Source: Microbacterium tenebrionis
GTDB lineage: Bacteria > Actinomycetota > Actinomycetes > Actinomycetales > Microbacteriaceae
Assembly (NCBI RefSeq): GCF_903645325.1
Contig: NZ_CAHJXQ010000015.1
Span: 1-37,620, forward strand
DNA length: 37,620 nt
Reading direction: 5' to 3'
Part shown: one piece after another, positions 15,919 through 23,632 of the stretch
Position numbering within the stretch: position 1 is the first letter of the stretch
Layout: every line of letters starts with the position of its first letter
Position numbers and translations under genes: made by a program
The notes under the pieces: model-generated
What the model saw: only the letters and a program-made list of their open reading frames with translations
Databases searched by the model: none
What the model was told of the DNA's origin: nothing

Positions 15919-17759
15919 AGCCGGCGAGCTTGCGAATGGCAGGGCCCGCGATCCTGATCGCCGCGGGAGCTTTCACTCTGGTTGTCTGTTTGATCATCGG
16001 TGGCGGTGCGGCGCCTCGGGTAACCAGCGATCCAGGGGCTCTGGTTCGTTGGGGGCTGCCGACTGCCAAGCTCTTCGTGAACTTGTCCGCCGCAGTCATG
16101 TCGGGTTCTGCCGTGCTCACGTTGTTTGCGCTTCGCGCCGGTAAGAAGGAGTACGACACGGCACTGGATCTGGCGTCGGCCGGAGCGGCTGTCCTCACGG
16201 TCAGCAGCGGCGCCACCGGGTTCCTTACCTTTCTGTCCTCGTTCAATCCGCAGGTGTCGTTGGGAGCGGAGTTTGGCCAGCAGCTGGGACGATTCCTGTT
16301 GGAGACCGAGCTCGGACGCGTGTGGTTGATCACGACGGTCGCCGCGGCCACGATCACGGTGCTCGCTTACGCGTTCCGCCGCTGGGGTGCAGCGGCGCTC
16401 ATCGGAGTGTTTTCCTTGATGAGCTTGGTCCCGATGGCGACGCAGGGTCATTCGGGCAGTCTCGCAAACCACGACGCTGCCGTCATGGCCCTGGTCCTGC
16501 ACATCATCGGTGCCGCGGTGTGGCTCGGTGGACTCGTGACTTTGGTGTTCCTGCGTTCCTGCATGCAGGAGACGAGGATGCGCGTCATCGTCGAAAGATA
16601 TTCGACTCTCGCGCTGGTCGCGTTCATCGTCGTATTCGTGTCCGGCATCGCGAGAGCGCTCACGTCGATCACGGACTGGGGCGACCTGATCAGCGCTTAT
16701 GGGGCGGTACTCGCTCTCAAAGTCCTAGCTCTGGCCGCGCTCGGGGCGCTGGGGACCGCGCACCGACGGAGGTTCATCCGTCGCGGCGTAGGTGAGCGGG
16801 GCGCCTTCTGGGCGTTCATCGCCGTCGAGTTCGCGGTCATGGGGTTGGCCAGCGGTGCGGCCACAGCATTGGCGCGTACCCCCGCGCCCGCCGATACCAG
16901 CGCGCCCCCACTGACGACGCCTGCCGAGATCCTCACCGAAGCCCCGCTCCCGGCAGAACTCACGGCCGAGCGATGGTTCGTCAGCTGGGACATCGATCTT
17001 CTTTGGATTCTGATTGCCGGCTTCGGGATCTTCTTCTATCTTGTCGGTGTCCGCCGTCTCCGGCGACGCGGCGAGCTATGGCCCGCGTCACGTACGCTCT
17101 CCTGGGTCGCCGGGATGCTTCTGCTGGTCTGGGTGAGCTCCGGTCCGATCTCGGTGTATGCGGATTATCTGCACAGCGTGGATGCGCTCAGCCGAGTACT
17201 GCTGGCCGCTGTCGTCCCGCTGCTTCTCGTGCTCGGCGCCCCGTTCACGCTCGCGATGCCAGCAATCACCAGCCGCACCGATCAGAGCCGAGGCGTGCGC
17301 GAGTGGATGCAGGTAATCGCCCGGGCACGGCCAGTGAGACTCCTCATGCATCCCATCGTCGCAACCTGCCTGTTCGCGGTGGTGCTGTGGGCGACGAGCG
17401 CAACCGGGACTCTTCGATGGACACTGGTCGACCCCCTCGCCCACGAACTCCGTGTCGTGGCGCTGCTCGTCGCAGGCAGTGTCCTGGTGCACTCGCTGAT
17501 CTCCGCCCGACAGGTGCGGTCTCGAGTTCTGCGCGTGATCATCATCGCGTCAGCCATCTTGACACCCGCTGTTCTGGGTGCGTGGGTCGTCATCCAGAAC
17601 GGCCTTATCGCAGCTAACTGGTTCGGGGCGATGGGACGCACCTGGGGTCCTGATCCTCTTGCCGACCAGCGCACAGCCGGATTCGTGCTCGCGACAGGTG
17701 CTGTCGGTCTTGTGCTGGCAGCTCTTTTCGGGCACCGTCAACGAACGCGGAAGCCATGA
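15915..17759 (+). CDS. CopD-CtaG fusion: copper-transport and oxidase-assembly membrane protein
   Basis: 614 residues and about 14-15 membrane helices. The N-terminal half (to about residue 320) is CopD-like: GHSGSLANHDAAVMALVLHI followed by GAAVWLGGLVTLV, the family's His and WLGGL motifs. The C-terminal half (about 345-605) is the caa3_CtaG domain, with PLLLVLGAPFTLAMPA, LMHPIVA, AHELR and WGPDPLADQRTAGF. CopD moves copper across the membrane and CtaG helps deliver copper to cytochrome oxidase, so the fusion could pass copper directly. The usual actinobacterial HMxxHM motif before PLLLVLG is replaced: at those places the sequence is SVDALSRVLL. The GTG start at 15915 overlaps the previous stop codon. 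Confidence 0.88.
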   Translation: MKPASLRMAGPAILIAAGAFTLVVCLIIGGGAAPRVTSDPGALVRWGLPTAKLFVNLSAAVMSGSAVLTLFALRAGKKEYDTALDLASAGAAVLTVSSGATGFLTFLSSFNPQVSLGAEFGQQLGRFLLETELGRVWLITTVAAATITVLAYAFRRWGAAALIGVFSLMSLVPMATQGHSGSLANHDAAVMALVLHIIGAAVWLGGLVTLVFLRSCMQETRMRVIVERYSTLALVAFIVVFVSGIARALTSITDWGDLISAYGAVLALKVLALAALGALGTAHRRRFIRRGVGERGAFWAFIAVEFAVMGLASGAATALARTPAPADTSAPPLTTPAEILTEAPLPAELTAERWFVSWDIDLLWILIAGFGIFFYLVGVRRLRRRGELWPASRTLSWVAGMLLLVWVSSGPISVYADYLHSVDALSRVLLAAVVPLLLVLGAPFTLAMPAITSRTDQSRGVREWMQVIARARPVRLLMHPIVATCLFAVVLWATSATGTLRWTLVDPLAHELRVVALLVAGSVLVHSLISARQVRSRVLRVIIIASAILTPAVLGAWVVIQNGLIAANWFGAMGRTWGPDPLADQRTAGFVLATGAVGLVLAALFGHRQRTRKP

Positions 17760-17924
17760 GCATCTCGGATCCCGACCGGGCTGGTCTGCTGGGCGCCACG
17801 ATCGTCCACCATCCCGCTGCCAGGCCTCGACGAGCACCTCCCGCGCGCTCATCCCGTCACTTTCGCCCACATTCCCCTTCCTCCAGACCTCGCCGTGTCT
17901 CACGACATCCCTAAGGATTAAGCC

Positions 17925-18587
17925 ATGCCCACGAAACTCACACGCTCGATACGCCTGACCGCGATTGCCGTCATCACCTCTGCCATCACGACCTTGCTGT
18001 TCGCCGCCCCGGCCGCCGCCCATGACAACCTTCTCGACTCCGCACCGTCCGCCGGCGATACGGTCACAACCCTGGAAGCGGTCTCGCTTACCTTCAGCGG
18101 CGAGCTGATCGACTTCGGGCAGGCGAGCTTCGCTCAGGTCCAGGGGCCCGACGGCCTGTACTACGAGACGTCGTGCTCGACCATCGACCTGAATGTACTG
18201 ACCACCCCGGTCGCGCTCGGCGAGGCGGGGACCTACACGATCCTCTGGAACGCGGTCTCCAGCGATGGCCACCCGATCTCGGAGTCCTTCGAGTTCCAGT
18301 ACGCACCAGAAGAAGGCACCGAGTCTGCACTCGGATGGGATCTGCCGGCCTGCGAGAACGAGCGGATCCGCGCCCAACCCGGAGCAGTCGTGGCGGCGTC
18401 CCCCACGCCCACTCAGAGCGCGCAGGACGAAGCAACCACCCCCACTCCCGCGAAGACGGACAGCGCATCCGACGGATCCTCCGAGGGCGTTGTCGTTCTC
18501 TTCATGCTTGGAGGAGTGTTCGTTCTCGCCGCCGTGATTGCGGCGGCGTTCTGGCTCATCCGAGCACGTCGCCGCCGCACCGAATAG
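17925..18587 (+). CDS. CopC-domain copper-binding protein, membrane anchored
   Basis: 220 residues. The signal peptide ends near AAPAAAH; the mature N-terminus HDNLLDSAPSAGDTV gives the N-terminal His of the CopC copper site, and VSSDGHPISESFEFQY carries the second conserved His. The beta-barrel ends near residue 130 and contains two extra Cys residues (SCST and PACEN). A Thr/Pro/Ser-rich linker leads to a C-terminal helix VVVLFMLGGVFVLAAVIAAAF and an RARRRR stop-transfer signal. It probably holds copper outside the membrane and hands it to the CopD part of the preceding protein. AAGGA seven bases before the ATG supports the start. Confidence 0.88.
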   Translation: MPTKLTRSIRLTAIAVITSAITTLLFAAPAAAHDNLLDSAPSAGDTVTTLEAVSLTFSGELIDFGQASFAQVQGPDGLYYETSCSTIDLNVLTTPVALGEAGTYTILWNAVSSDGHPISESFEFQYAPEEGTESALGWDLPACENERIRAQPGAVVAASPTPTQSAQDEATTPTPAKTDSASDGSSEGVVVLFMLGGVFVLAAVIAAAFWLIRARRRRTE

Positions 18588-18729
18588 GCATGGCTGGCGG
18601 CGGTCAAAGGGCTCTCAGACGTCTCTGCTCATCACTCGACGCCTAGCATCGTCAATCGTGATCCCTGCCCGTGCCTCATTGGGCCGACAGTTCCCTGCCC
18701 GCTCAAAGAAAGCGCAAACACGGGACGAG

Positions 18730-18735
18730 TACAAT
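18730..18735 (+). promoter_or_regulatory. -10 box of small membrane protein copy 2, leaderless
   Basis: TACAAT is followed by seven bases and the ATG at 18743. A second -10-like box, TAGCAT, is at 18644-18649. The seven-base spacing equals that of copies 1 and 3. Confidence 0.5.
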
Positions 18736-18742
18736 GCGGAGG

Positions 18743-19180
18743 ATGCACCGTTCGTTGCGGATCCCCGATCCCACGCGAACGCACAAGCAGTTATTGATAA
18801 TGCGGCTCATTACCAGTATCGGGCTATCGCTGCTCCTGCTCTTCAGTGTCGCCGCCACGACGGGGCATACGGACACCCAGAACGGCGAGAAGGTTCCCTT
18901 CGCCATGACAGAGTTCGACGGTGCCGGCGTCGATCCCAGTACACAGCAGATCGTCACTGTCCCGGGAGACGTGAACGCATCTCTAGGAGTCGCTCTGTGC
19001 GCCCTGGGCATCCTCTGCGGACTTACGGCGATCATCCTGGTCCTGAGGCTGTTCTGGTCTCCTCAACTGGCTTCCCCTCTCCGCGCCGGACCGCGCCCCT
19101 TAGCCCGCGCATCGGTGTTCACCTCGCCCCTGCGCACTACTGCATTGTCCCTCACCCAGCTCGGCCTCTCGCGAACCTGA
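18743..19180 (+). CDS. Small two-helix membrane protein, copy 2 of 3 in the island
   Basis: 145 residues. An 18-residue N-terminus (MHRSLRIPDPTRTHKQLL) precedes IMRLITSIGLSLLLLFSV (helix 1); an acidic extracytoplasmic loop of about 45 residues follows, then GVALCALGILCGLTAIILVL (helix 2, about 80-100) and a basic tail ending LSLTQLGLSRT. It matches copies 1 and 3 in length, topology, the ALC motif and the tail. The ATG at 18743 is preferred over upstream in-frame starts (18671, 18734) because it gives the same N-terminal length as the paralogues and lies seven bases after a -10 box. It heads the unit of DsbA, flavoprotein and CDF genes. Function is unknown. Confidence 0.68.
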   Translation: MHRSLRIPDPTRTHKQLLIMRLITSIGLSLLLLFSVAATTGHTDTQNGEKVPFAMTEFDGAGVDPSTQQIVTVPGDVNASLGVALCALGILCGLTAIILVLRLFWSPQLASPLRAGPRPLARASVFTSPLRTTALSLTQLGLSRT

Positions 19181-19189
19181 CGTCCGATG

Positions 19190-19208
19190 CGCCGCCTTCA
19201 CGGCGGCG
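19190..19208 (+). terminator. Hairpin between small membrane protein copy 2 and dsbA
   Basis: CGCCGCC and GGCGGCG form a perfect 7-bp stem with a TTCAC loop, 10 bp after the stop codon. It lacks a U-run; it may act as an attenuator or mRNA processing/stability element that lowers expression of the downstream genes. Confidence 0.4.
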
Positions 19209-19266
19209 ATTCCACGAGCTCACGCTCATCTTGTCGTTCGTCCTCGTCGTGTCATTGGAGTACCCG

Positions 19267-19932
19267 TTGAAACCTGGTGTGAAAGCCGGCATCGTCACTG
19301 CTGCAGTCGTCGTAGTGCTGATGCTCATCGTGTTCGTCGTCGTCATCGTCAATCAGAACGGAAAGGAGCCGCCCACCTCCGACGGTTCCGCCCCCTCCGC
19401 GCCCGTCCAGCGCGAGAACTCGCATGTGCTCGACGACGGCGGTGAAGGTGCCATCACCGTGGTCGAGTTCCTGGACTTCGAGTGTGAAGCCTGCGGCGCC
19501 TTCTACCCGATCGTGGAGGATCTGAGGGCAAAGCACGACGGGAAGATCACCTACGTCGTCCGTTACTTTCCCCTCCCGGGTCACCTGAACTCGAGGAACG
19601 CTGCCCTCGCCGCCGAAGCCGCCGCGCAACAGGGACGACTCGATGACATGTACCGCGAATTGTTCGAAACCCAAGCGGAATGGGGCGAAGCCCAGGAATC
19701 ACGTGCAGATGTTTTCCGCGGGTTCGCTGAACAATTGGGCCTAGACATGCCCGCATACGACAAGGCCGTCGCTGACCCGGCTACGACCGCACGCATCGAT
19801 GTGGACTTCAACGACGGCCAGGCCCTCGGAGTCGACAGCACCCCGACGTTCTACGTCGATGGAGAGAAGCTCCAGTTGCAGCAGTTCGACGACCTGGAGA
19901 ACGCCATCAAGGCCGCGTTGGAGACGCAGTGA
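19267..19932 (+). CDS. DsbA-family thiol-disulfide oxidoreductase, membrane anchored
   Basis: 221 residues. The N-terminal helix (about residues 6-28) anchors the protein with the thioredoxin-like domain outside. The active site is CEAC (Cys73, Cys76) in FLDFECEACGAFYP, and the cis-proline loop is VDSTPTFYVDG. This is the Dsb/mycobacterial-type oxidoreductase fold (thioredoxin_4), which makes or exchanges disulfides in exported proteins. The TTG start at 19267 is decided by GGAG six bases upstream; the frame is open far upstream only as a shadow of copy 2. The stop overlaps the GTG of the flavoprotein gene. Confidence 0.88.
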   Translation: MKPGVKAGIVTAAVVVVLMLIVFVVVIVNQNGKEPPTSDGSAPSAPVQRENSHVLDDGGEGAITVVEFLDFECEACGAFYPIVEDLRAKHDGKITYVVRYFPLPGHLNSRNAALAAEAAAQQGRLDDMYRELFETQAEWGEAQESRADVFRGFAEQLGLDMPAYDKAVADPATTARIDVDFNDGQALGVDSTPTFYVDGEKLQLQQFDDLENAIKAALETQ

Positions 19933-20942
19933 CGATTCTGGGACTGTCACACCGTCGTGTGATCATTGTCGGCGCCGGACATACCGGGCTGGCAGTCGCG
20001 GGCGCGCTCAGAAGCAGTGGTCTGATCCCGCAGAAGGATTTCACCGTCATCGACGCGAACACGAACGGCCAACGCTCGTGGGCCGCACGCTGGCATTCCA
20101 TGGTGCTCCTCAGCGATGCGCACCACAGCGCGATCGCCGGCCGACCGCTTCCCGGCGACCCATCCCGACGTCCACGTGCGGACGAAATGGAGGAGTACCT
20201 CGCCGCGGTCGAAGCTTCGCTCGGCGTGGCCGTGATGTGGGGTATCCGCGCCGCTAGCGTAGATCCTCGTGGCAGCGGCTCGACTCTCCTGCTTTCGACT
20301 AGCGAGGGGCAGGTTCAAACCCGCAACGTGGTGTGCGCGACGGGTTCTTCATCCCGACCTTGGATCCCGGCCTGGGCTGCGGACCTCGCTGTTCCAGGCG
20401 CGGCAATACACAGTGCCGACTATCAGTTTCCTCGACAGATTCCCCACGGCGACGTGCTGATCATCGGCGGTGGGGACAGCGGAGTGCAGATCGCACGGGA
20501 ACTCGCCCACTCACACAGCGTCACGCTGTCGACCCGATCCCGGGGCCGCCCAAATCGCGAACAGGACACGAGACGTTGGTCGTGGCTTGCGCACCGGCGC
20601 TCCACGCCACTGGACGGAGCTGTGCACGCAGAGTTGCAACAACACGGAGTGTCGATAGCGCCGCCCGCTCATGGCGCTGACGGGGGATACGTCATCTTCG
20701 AGGACGGCATGCGAGCGAAGCCGCAGTCCGTGGTCTTCGCCACCGGGTATCTACCCGGTGATGATTGGCTTCCTCCAGTAGTCCGTGGCTCAGGAGCCAG
20801 CCGCGGGCGATTCGGAACGACTTCCATGCCGGGCTTGTTCGTGGCGGGCATCCCCGGTTACAGCAGACCGGGGTCAGACAGCTTTGCCGGTGCGCAGCGG
20901 GACGCAGTCTCGATCGCACGGCGCATTATGAATCGCCCCTAG
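19929..20942 (+). CDS. FAD/NAD(P)-binding flavoprotein oxidoreductase
   Basis: 337 residues. Two dinucleotide-binding motifs: VIIVGAGHTGLAVAGAL (residues about 11-27, FAD) and VLIIGGGDSGVQIAREL (about 175-191, NADPH); the ATG motif VVFATGYLPGDDWL and a C-terminal GLFVAGIPG follow. The pattern is that of flavin monooxygenase or thioredoxin-reductase-like proteins of the CzcO group, often linked to metal-resistance genes. No CxxC pair is seen between the two motifs, so it is probably not a thioredoxin reductase. GTG start, coupled to dsbA. It lies directly before the CDF exporter. The substrate is unknown. Confidence 0.83.
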   Translation: MTILGLSHRRVIIVGAGHTGLAVAGALRSSGLIPQKDFTVIDANTNGQRSWAARWHSMVLLSDAHHSAIAGRPLPGDPSRRPRADEMEEYLAAVEASLGVAVMWGIRAASVDPRGSGSTLLLSTSEGQVQTRNVVCATGSSSRPWIPAWAADLAVPGAAIHSADYQFPRQIPHGDVLIIGGGDSGVQIARELAHSHSVTLSTRSRGRPNREQDTRRWSWLAHRRSTPLDGAVHAELQQHGVSIAPPAHGADGGYVIFEDGMRAKPQSVVFATGYLPGDDWLPPVVRGSGASRGRFGTTSMPGLFVAGIPGYSRPGSDSFAGAQRDAVSIARRIMNRP

Positions 20943-20958
20943 GCAAGAGGAGAAGCAT

Positions 20959-21867
20959 ATGGGCGTCCAACATGATCACGCGTCGGTCGGGACACCTCGG
21001 CGGCGTCTGCTGATCGCGTTCGCCATCACGTCGATGGTCTTTATCATCGAAGTCGTTGGAGCAGTCATCACCGGCAGCCTTGCGCTGCTTGTTGATGCTG
21101 CCCATATGCTGACCGACGTGATCGGCCTTGCCCTTGCCGTCACCGCGGCACACCTGATGAATCGGGAACCGTCCGCCCGGCATACCTGGGGCCTGCGCCG
21201 AGCGGAGGTCCTCGGTGCACTTGCTCAGGCGGCGCTCCTTCTCGGCGTCGGGATCTTCGCACTGGTCGAAGGAGTGCGGCGCCTGTTCGAGCCCCCGGAG
21301 ATCGCATCCGGCAGCTTGCTGTTCTTCGGGATCGTCGGCTTACTCGCCAACATCGCTTCCCTGTTTGTCCTCATGAGTGGACGCAAGGCGAATCTCAACA
21401 TGCGTGCGGCGTTCCTCGAGGTCTTAAATGATGCACTCGGATCCGTCGGAGTGATCGTCAGCGCGATCCTGATAGCGACGCTCGGCTGGTACCGAGCGGA
21501 TGCGGTTGCGGGCATCGTGATCGCGCTGCTGATCATTCCGCGCACCCTTATTCTGCTGCGTGCATCCGGGAGCGTTCTTCTCGAGTCCACGCCACCTGGG
21601 CTGGACCTCGAGGACGTCCGCCGGCATCTGCGCGAGTTGCCTCACGTCGTCGACGTGCACGATCTGCACGCCTCACAGGTGTCCACCGACCTGCCCACCC
21701 TGAGTGCACACGTCGTGGTCGACGATGAACTCTCGCAGGAGGCGTCGTCTGCGCTTCTCCGTTCGCTTCAGGAGTGTGTTGCGGAGCACTTCGCGGTCAG
21801 CGTCGAGCATTCCACCTTCCAGATCGAGCCAAGATCTCACCCCGACGAGCACGCGACTCACGCGTGA
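20959..21867 (+). CDS. Cation diffusion facilitator (CDF) metal efflux protein
   Basis: 302 residues, six membrane helices and a C-terminal cytoplasmic domain (from about residue 208). Helix 2 carries DAAHMLTD (His49, Asp53), half of the transport metal site. In helix 5 the second pair appears as EVLNDALGS, with Glu where ZitB-type proteins have His. The protein exchanges Zn2+, Cd2+ or similar ions for protons. It also has a His-containing N-terminus (GVQHDHAS) and a His-rich C-terminus (RSHPDEHATHA). The start is supported by AGAGGAGAAG before the ATG. Metal choice cannot be read from sequence alone. Confidence 0.9.
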   Translation: MGVQHDHASVGTPRRRLLIAFAITSMVFIIEVVGAVITGSLALLVDAAHMLTDVIGLALAVTAAHLMNREPSARHTWGLRRAEVLGALAQAALLLGVGIFALVEGVRRLFEPPEIASGSLLFFGIVGLLANIASLFVLMSGRKANLNMRAAFLEVLNDALGSVGVIVSAILIATLGWYRADAVAGIVIALLIIPRTLILLRASGSVLLESTPPGLDLEDVRRHLRELPHVVDVHDLHASQVSTDLPTLSAHVVVDDELSQEASSALLRSLQECVAEHFAVSVEHSTFQIEPRSHPDEHATHA

Positions 21868-21915
21868 CGAGTTCGAAGCACCCAATGTCCGAAGACCTAC
21901 CCAAGGAGAATCATG

Positions 21916-22158
21916 ATGAAATGCCCTGTTGACGGCGCTGATCTGGTGGTCGCCGACCGATCCGACGTTGAGATCGACTACTGTCCACAATGCCGTGGCG
22001 TGTGGCTAGACCGCGGCGAACTCGACAAGATCATCGACCGCAGCGCGGGTTCGCTGACGCCTGATGCGAGTTATCGAGACCGCCGCCGCGACAACCATGG
22101 TGGCCATAAGCGTGGTCGTGGCCGTGAAGGGTTCCTTGGTGACCTCTTCGACTTTTGA
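21916..22158 (+). CDS. Zinc-ribbon (zf-TFIIB family) small protein
   Basis: 80 residues. The first 40 are a zinc ribbon: MKCPVDGADL, then CPQCRGVWLDRGELDKII, the PF13453 signature, with the first CxxD/C knuckle having only one Cys (CPVD). The remainder is Arg/Gly/Asp/His-rich and ends GFLGDLFDF. Cytosolic, function unknown. AAGGAGAA lies seven bases before the ATG at 21916 and four before an ATG at 21913, so the second is preferred. It overlaps the next gene by 20 bp. Confidence 0.78.
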   Translation: MKCPVDGADLVVADRSDVEIDYCPQCRGVWLDRGELDKIIDRSAGSLTPDASYRDRRRDNHGGHKRGRGREGFLGDLFDF

Positions 22159-22561
22159 ATCCCACGAATCACGTACGCCCCACTCGACCGCGTCCAGACG
22201 GAAGTCGACGTTTCGTCTGGCCGTCGTAGTTGCGGCACTCAGCGCCGGGTTGCTGTTCATCGGAGCTGAAGCCGCGGCGGCGTCGTCGTCCAACTGGTCT
22301 GCCAGTTCCACGCCAGCTCCCACAGAAACGCTATCGCCGACCCCGACCCCGACCGAATCCACGGACAAGCCGCACCAGGAACTGGTTGATGAACAGGGAT
22401 CGGAGCGCGGTGATCTCGGATTCCTTGGCGTTGTCTTTGTGGCGGGTCTTGGATTTATTCTCGCCGCGGGAGCGGTCGGTGCCCTGTTGGTTGCCCGCGA
22501 ACGGCGCCGTCGAGATCGAGCCGAGGCCGCATCGAAAGAGGGGCGCTCAACCGATGGATAA
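22139..22561 (+). CDS. Unrecognised small membrane protein with Thr/Pro-rich linker
   Basis: 140 residues. A polar, Ser/Thr-rich N-terminus leads to a helix LAVVVAALSAGLLFIGAEAA (possible signal or anchor, about 28-47). A linker of Ser/Pro/Thr repeats (TLSPTPTPTES) follows, then a second helix GVVFVAGLGFILAAGAVGALLV and a basic tail ARERRRRDRAE. Start GTG at 22139 is chosen from GAAGGG about eight bases upstream and the overlap with the zinc-ribbon gene; the frame is open further upstream only inside that gene. The last codons overlap the lspA ATG by 8 bp. No family recognised; it may be a surface tether. Confidence 0.6.
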   Translation: MTSSTFESHESRTPHSTASRRKSTFRLAVVVAALSAGLLFIGAEAAAASSSNWSASSTPAPTETLSPTPTPTESTDKPHQELVDEQGSERGDLGFLGVVFVAGLGFILAAGAVGALLVARERRRRDRAEAASKEGRSTDG

Positions 22562-23090
22562 GAAGAAGACGCCACCATACGCCGTCGCGTTCATCGTCGC
22601 TGGGCTGGTCGTGCTCATTGATCAGGCGAGCAAGGCCGCCGCGCTTGCCGAGCTGAGCGAGTCGGAGCGCATCCCACTGCTGGGCGACCTGCTCGGCTTG
22701 CAACTCGCGTTCAATCCAGGTGCGCTCCTGTCGTTCGGATCCGAGGTGACATGGGTGTTGACCGTCCTCGGCGTGGGAATCACGGTCACGCTGTTCGTCG
22801 CAGCGAAGCGCTCGCGAAGCATCTGGTGGGCTACCGGAATCGGATTCATCCTTGGTGGCGCCATCGGCAACGTCCTGGATCGCTTGTTCTCCCCGCCCGG
22901 ATTCGGACGCGGACATGTGACTGACTTCCTGGCCTACGGGAACTGGTTCATCGGCAATCTCGCCGACATAGCCCTCGGAATTGGGGCCGTCATCCTCGGT
23001 CTCGGGCTCTGGATTCGCCGGCGGGCCGCATCACAAGAGCCCGGCGCCACGTCCGTACCGGCCGAGGATGCCCAGGTGTACGGATCATGA
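22554..23090 (+). CDS. lspA: Signal peptidase II (prolipoprotein signal peptidase)
   Basis: 178 residues, four membrane helices. Conserved blocks: LIDQASK (helix 1), FNPGALLSFG, GGAIGNVLDRLF and, with the two catalytic aspartates, GHVTDF (Asp124) and NLADIALG (Asp138). It cleaves diacylglyceryl-modified lipoproteins before the lipobox Cys. A housekeeping lspA normally lies elsewhere in such genomes, so this would be an island-borne second copy, set with lnt and at least two lipoprotein genes. It starts at 22554 inside the end of the previous gene and its TGA overlaps the next ATG (ATGA). Confidence 0.92.
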   Translation: MDKKKTPPYAVAFIVAGLVVLIDQASKAAALAELSESERIPLLGDLLGLQLAFNPGALLSFGSEVTWVLTVLGVGITVTLFVAAKRSRSIWWATGIGFILGGAIGNVLDRLFSPPGFGRGHVTDFLAYGNWFIGNLADIALGIGAVILGLGLWIRRRAASQEPGATSVPAEDAQVYGS

Positions 23091-23422
23091 CGCAGAAGAA
23101 ACGCGCCCCATCCGTCTATCAGCGTAATGCGCTCGCTCCGAGCCTGATCGCTGCCGCAGTGCTCTTCCTCGCACCAGTCCTGCTGACCACTAGTTGGTCG
23201 ACGGTCGTGCTGTTCGTGACCTCGATCCTCGCGATCATAGTCAGTTGGTTCGCGTTCCAGGCACGGCAATGGTGGTGGATCCCCGTGTTCGTCGCCGTAG
23301 CGGTGATCTGGAACCCTGTGCTTCCGTTCCCGTTCACGGGGCCCGTCTGGATCGGGGTGCAGCCCGCCGCTGCGGTGCTCTTCCTCGTTGCGGGGAGTTT
23401 GGTCAAGGTCCCGAGGCCGTGA
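23087..23422 (+). CDS. Small membrane protein, probably DUF6804
   Basis: 111 residues with three to four hydrophobic segments. The central part VFVAVAVIWNPVLPFPFTGP and VWIGVQPAAAVLFLVAG matches what I recall of the DUF6804 family (WNPV-P motif), a group of unknown function. Translation is coupled to lspA by an ATGA overlap, suggesting a role in or near lipoprotein maturation or membrane homeostasis; this is inference. Confidence 0.65.
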   Translation: MTQKKRAPSVYQRNALAPSLIAAAVLFLAPVLLTTSWSTVVLFVTSILAIIVSWFAFQARQWWWIPVFVAVAVIWNPVLPFPFTGPVWIGVQPAAAVLFLVAGSLVKVPRP

Positions 23423-23497
23423 CAGTCGACAACATCGTCTGCTGCGTCGTGCTGCGCCCCGTGCAAGGTGCGCCAAGAAGGAGGCAATAACACCGCG

Positions 23498-23632
23498 ATG
23501 ATCCCGGCTCGCCCACCCGTGCACGTCACCGGAGCTGCCCGCTGCCGTGGCGACGTCCGCTGTGCCCGGTGGTGTCCATCGACGATGCCTGCGGAGCTCG
23601 TCGATATCCAGGCTGTGAGGTCTGTTCGATGA
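23498..23632 (+). CDS. Possible small Cys-containing peptide coupled to ctaG
   Basis: 44 codons, too short to be sure of. A strong AAGGAGG lies at 23478-23484 but 13 bases before the ATG, longer than ideal. The peptide contains ARCRGDVRCARWC, three Cys in a short basic stretch, and its TGA overlaps the ATG of the CtaG gene (ATGA). It could be a metal-sensing leader peptide that couples translation to ctaG, or chance. It fills most of the 206-bp gap after the DUF6804-like gene. Confidence 0.3.
   Translation: MIPARPPVHVTGAARCRGDVRCARWCPSTMPAELVDIQAVRSVR

Noticed and set aside
17756..17914. 52-codon frame overlapping the CopD-CtaG stop (ATGA) and ending 10 bp before copC
   Set aside because: The translation is Arg/Pro/Ser-rich with no domain or helix, typical of a chance frame in GC-rich DNA; the overlap alone is not enough.
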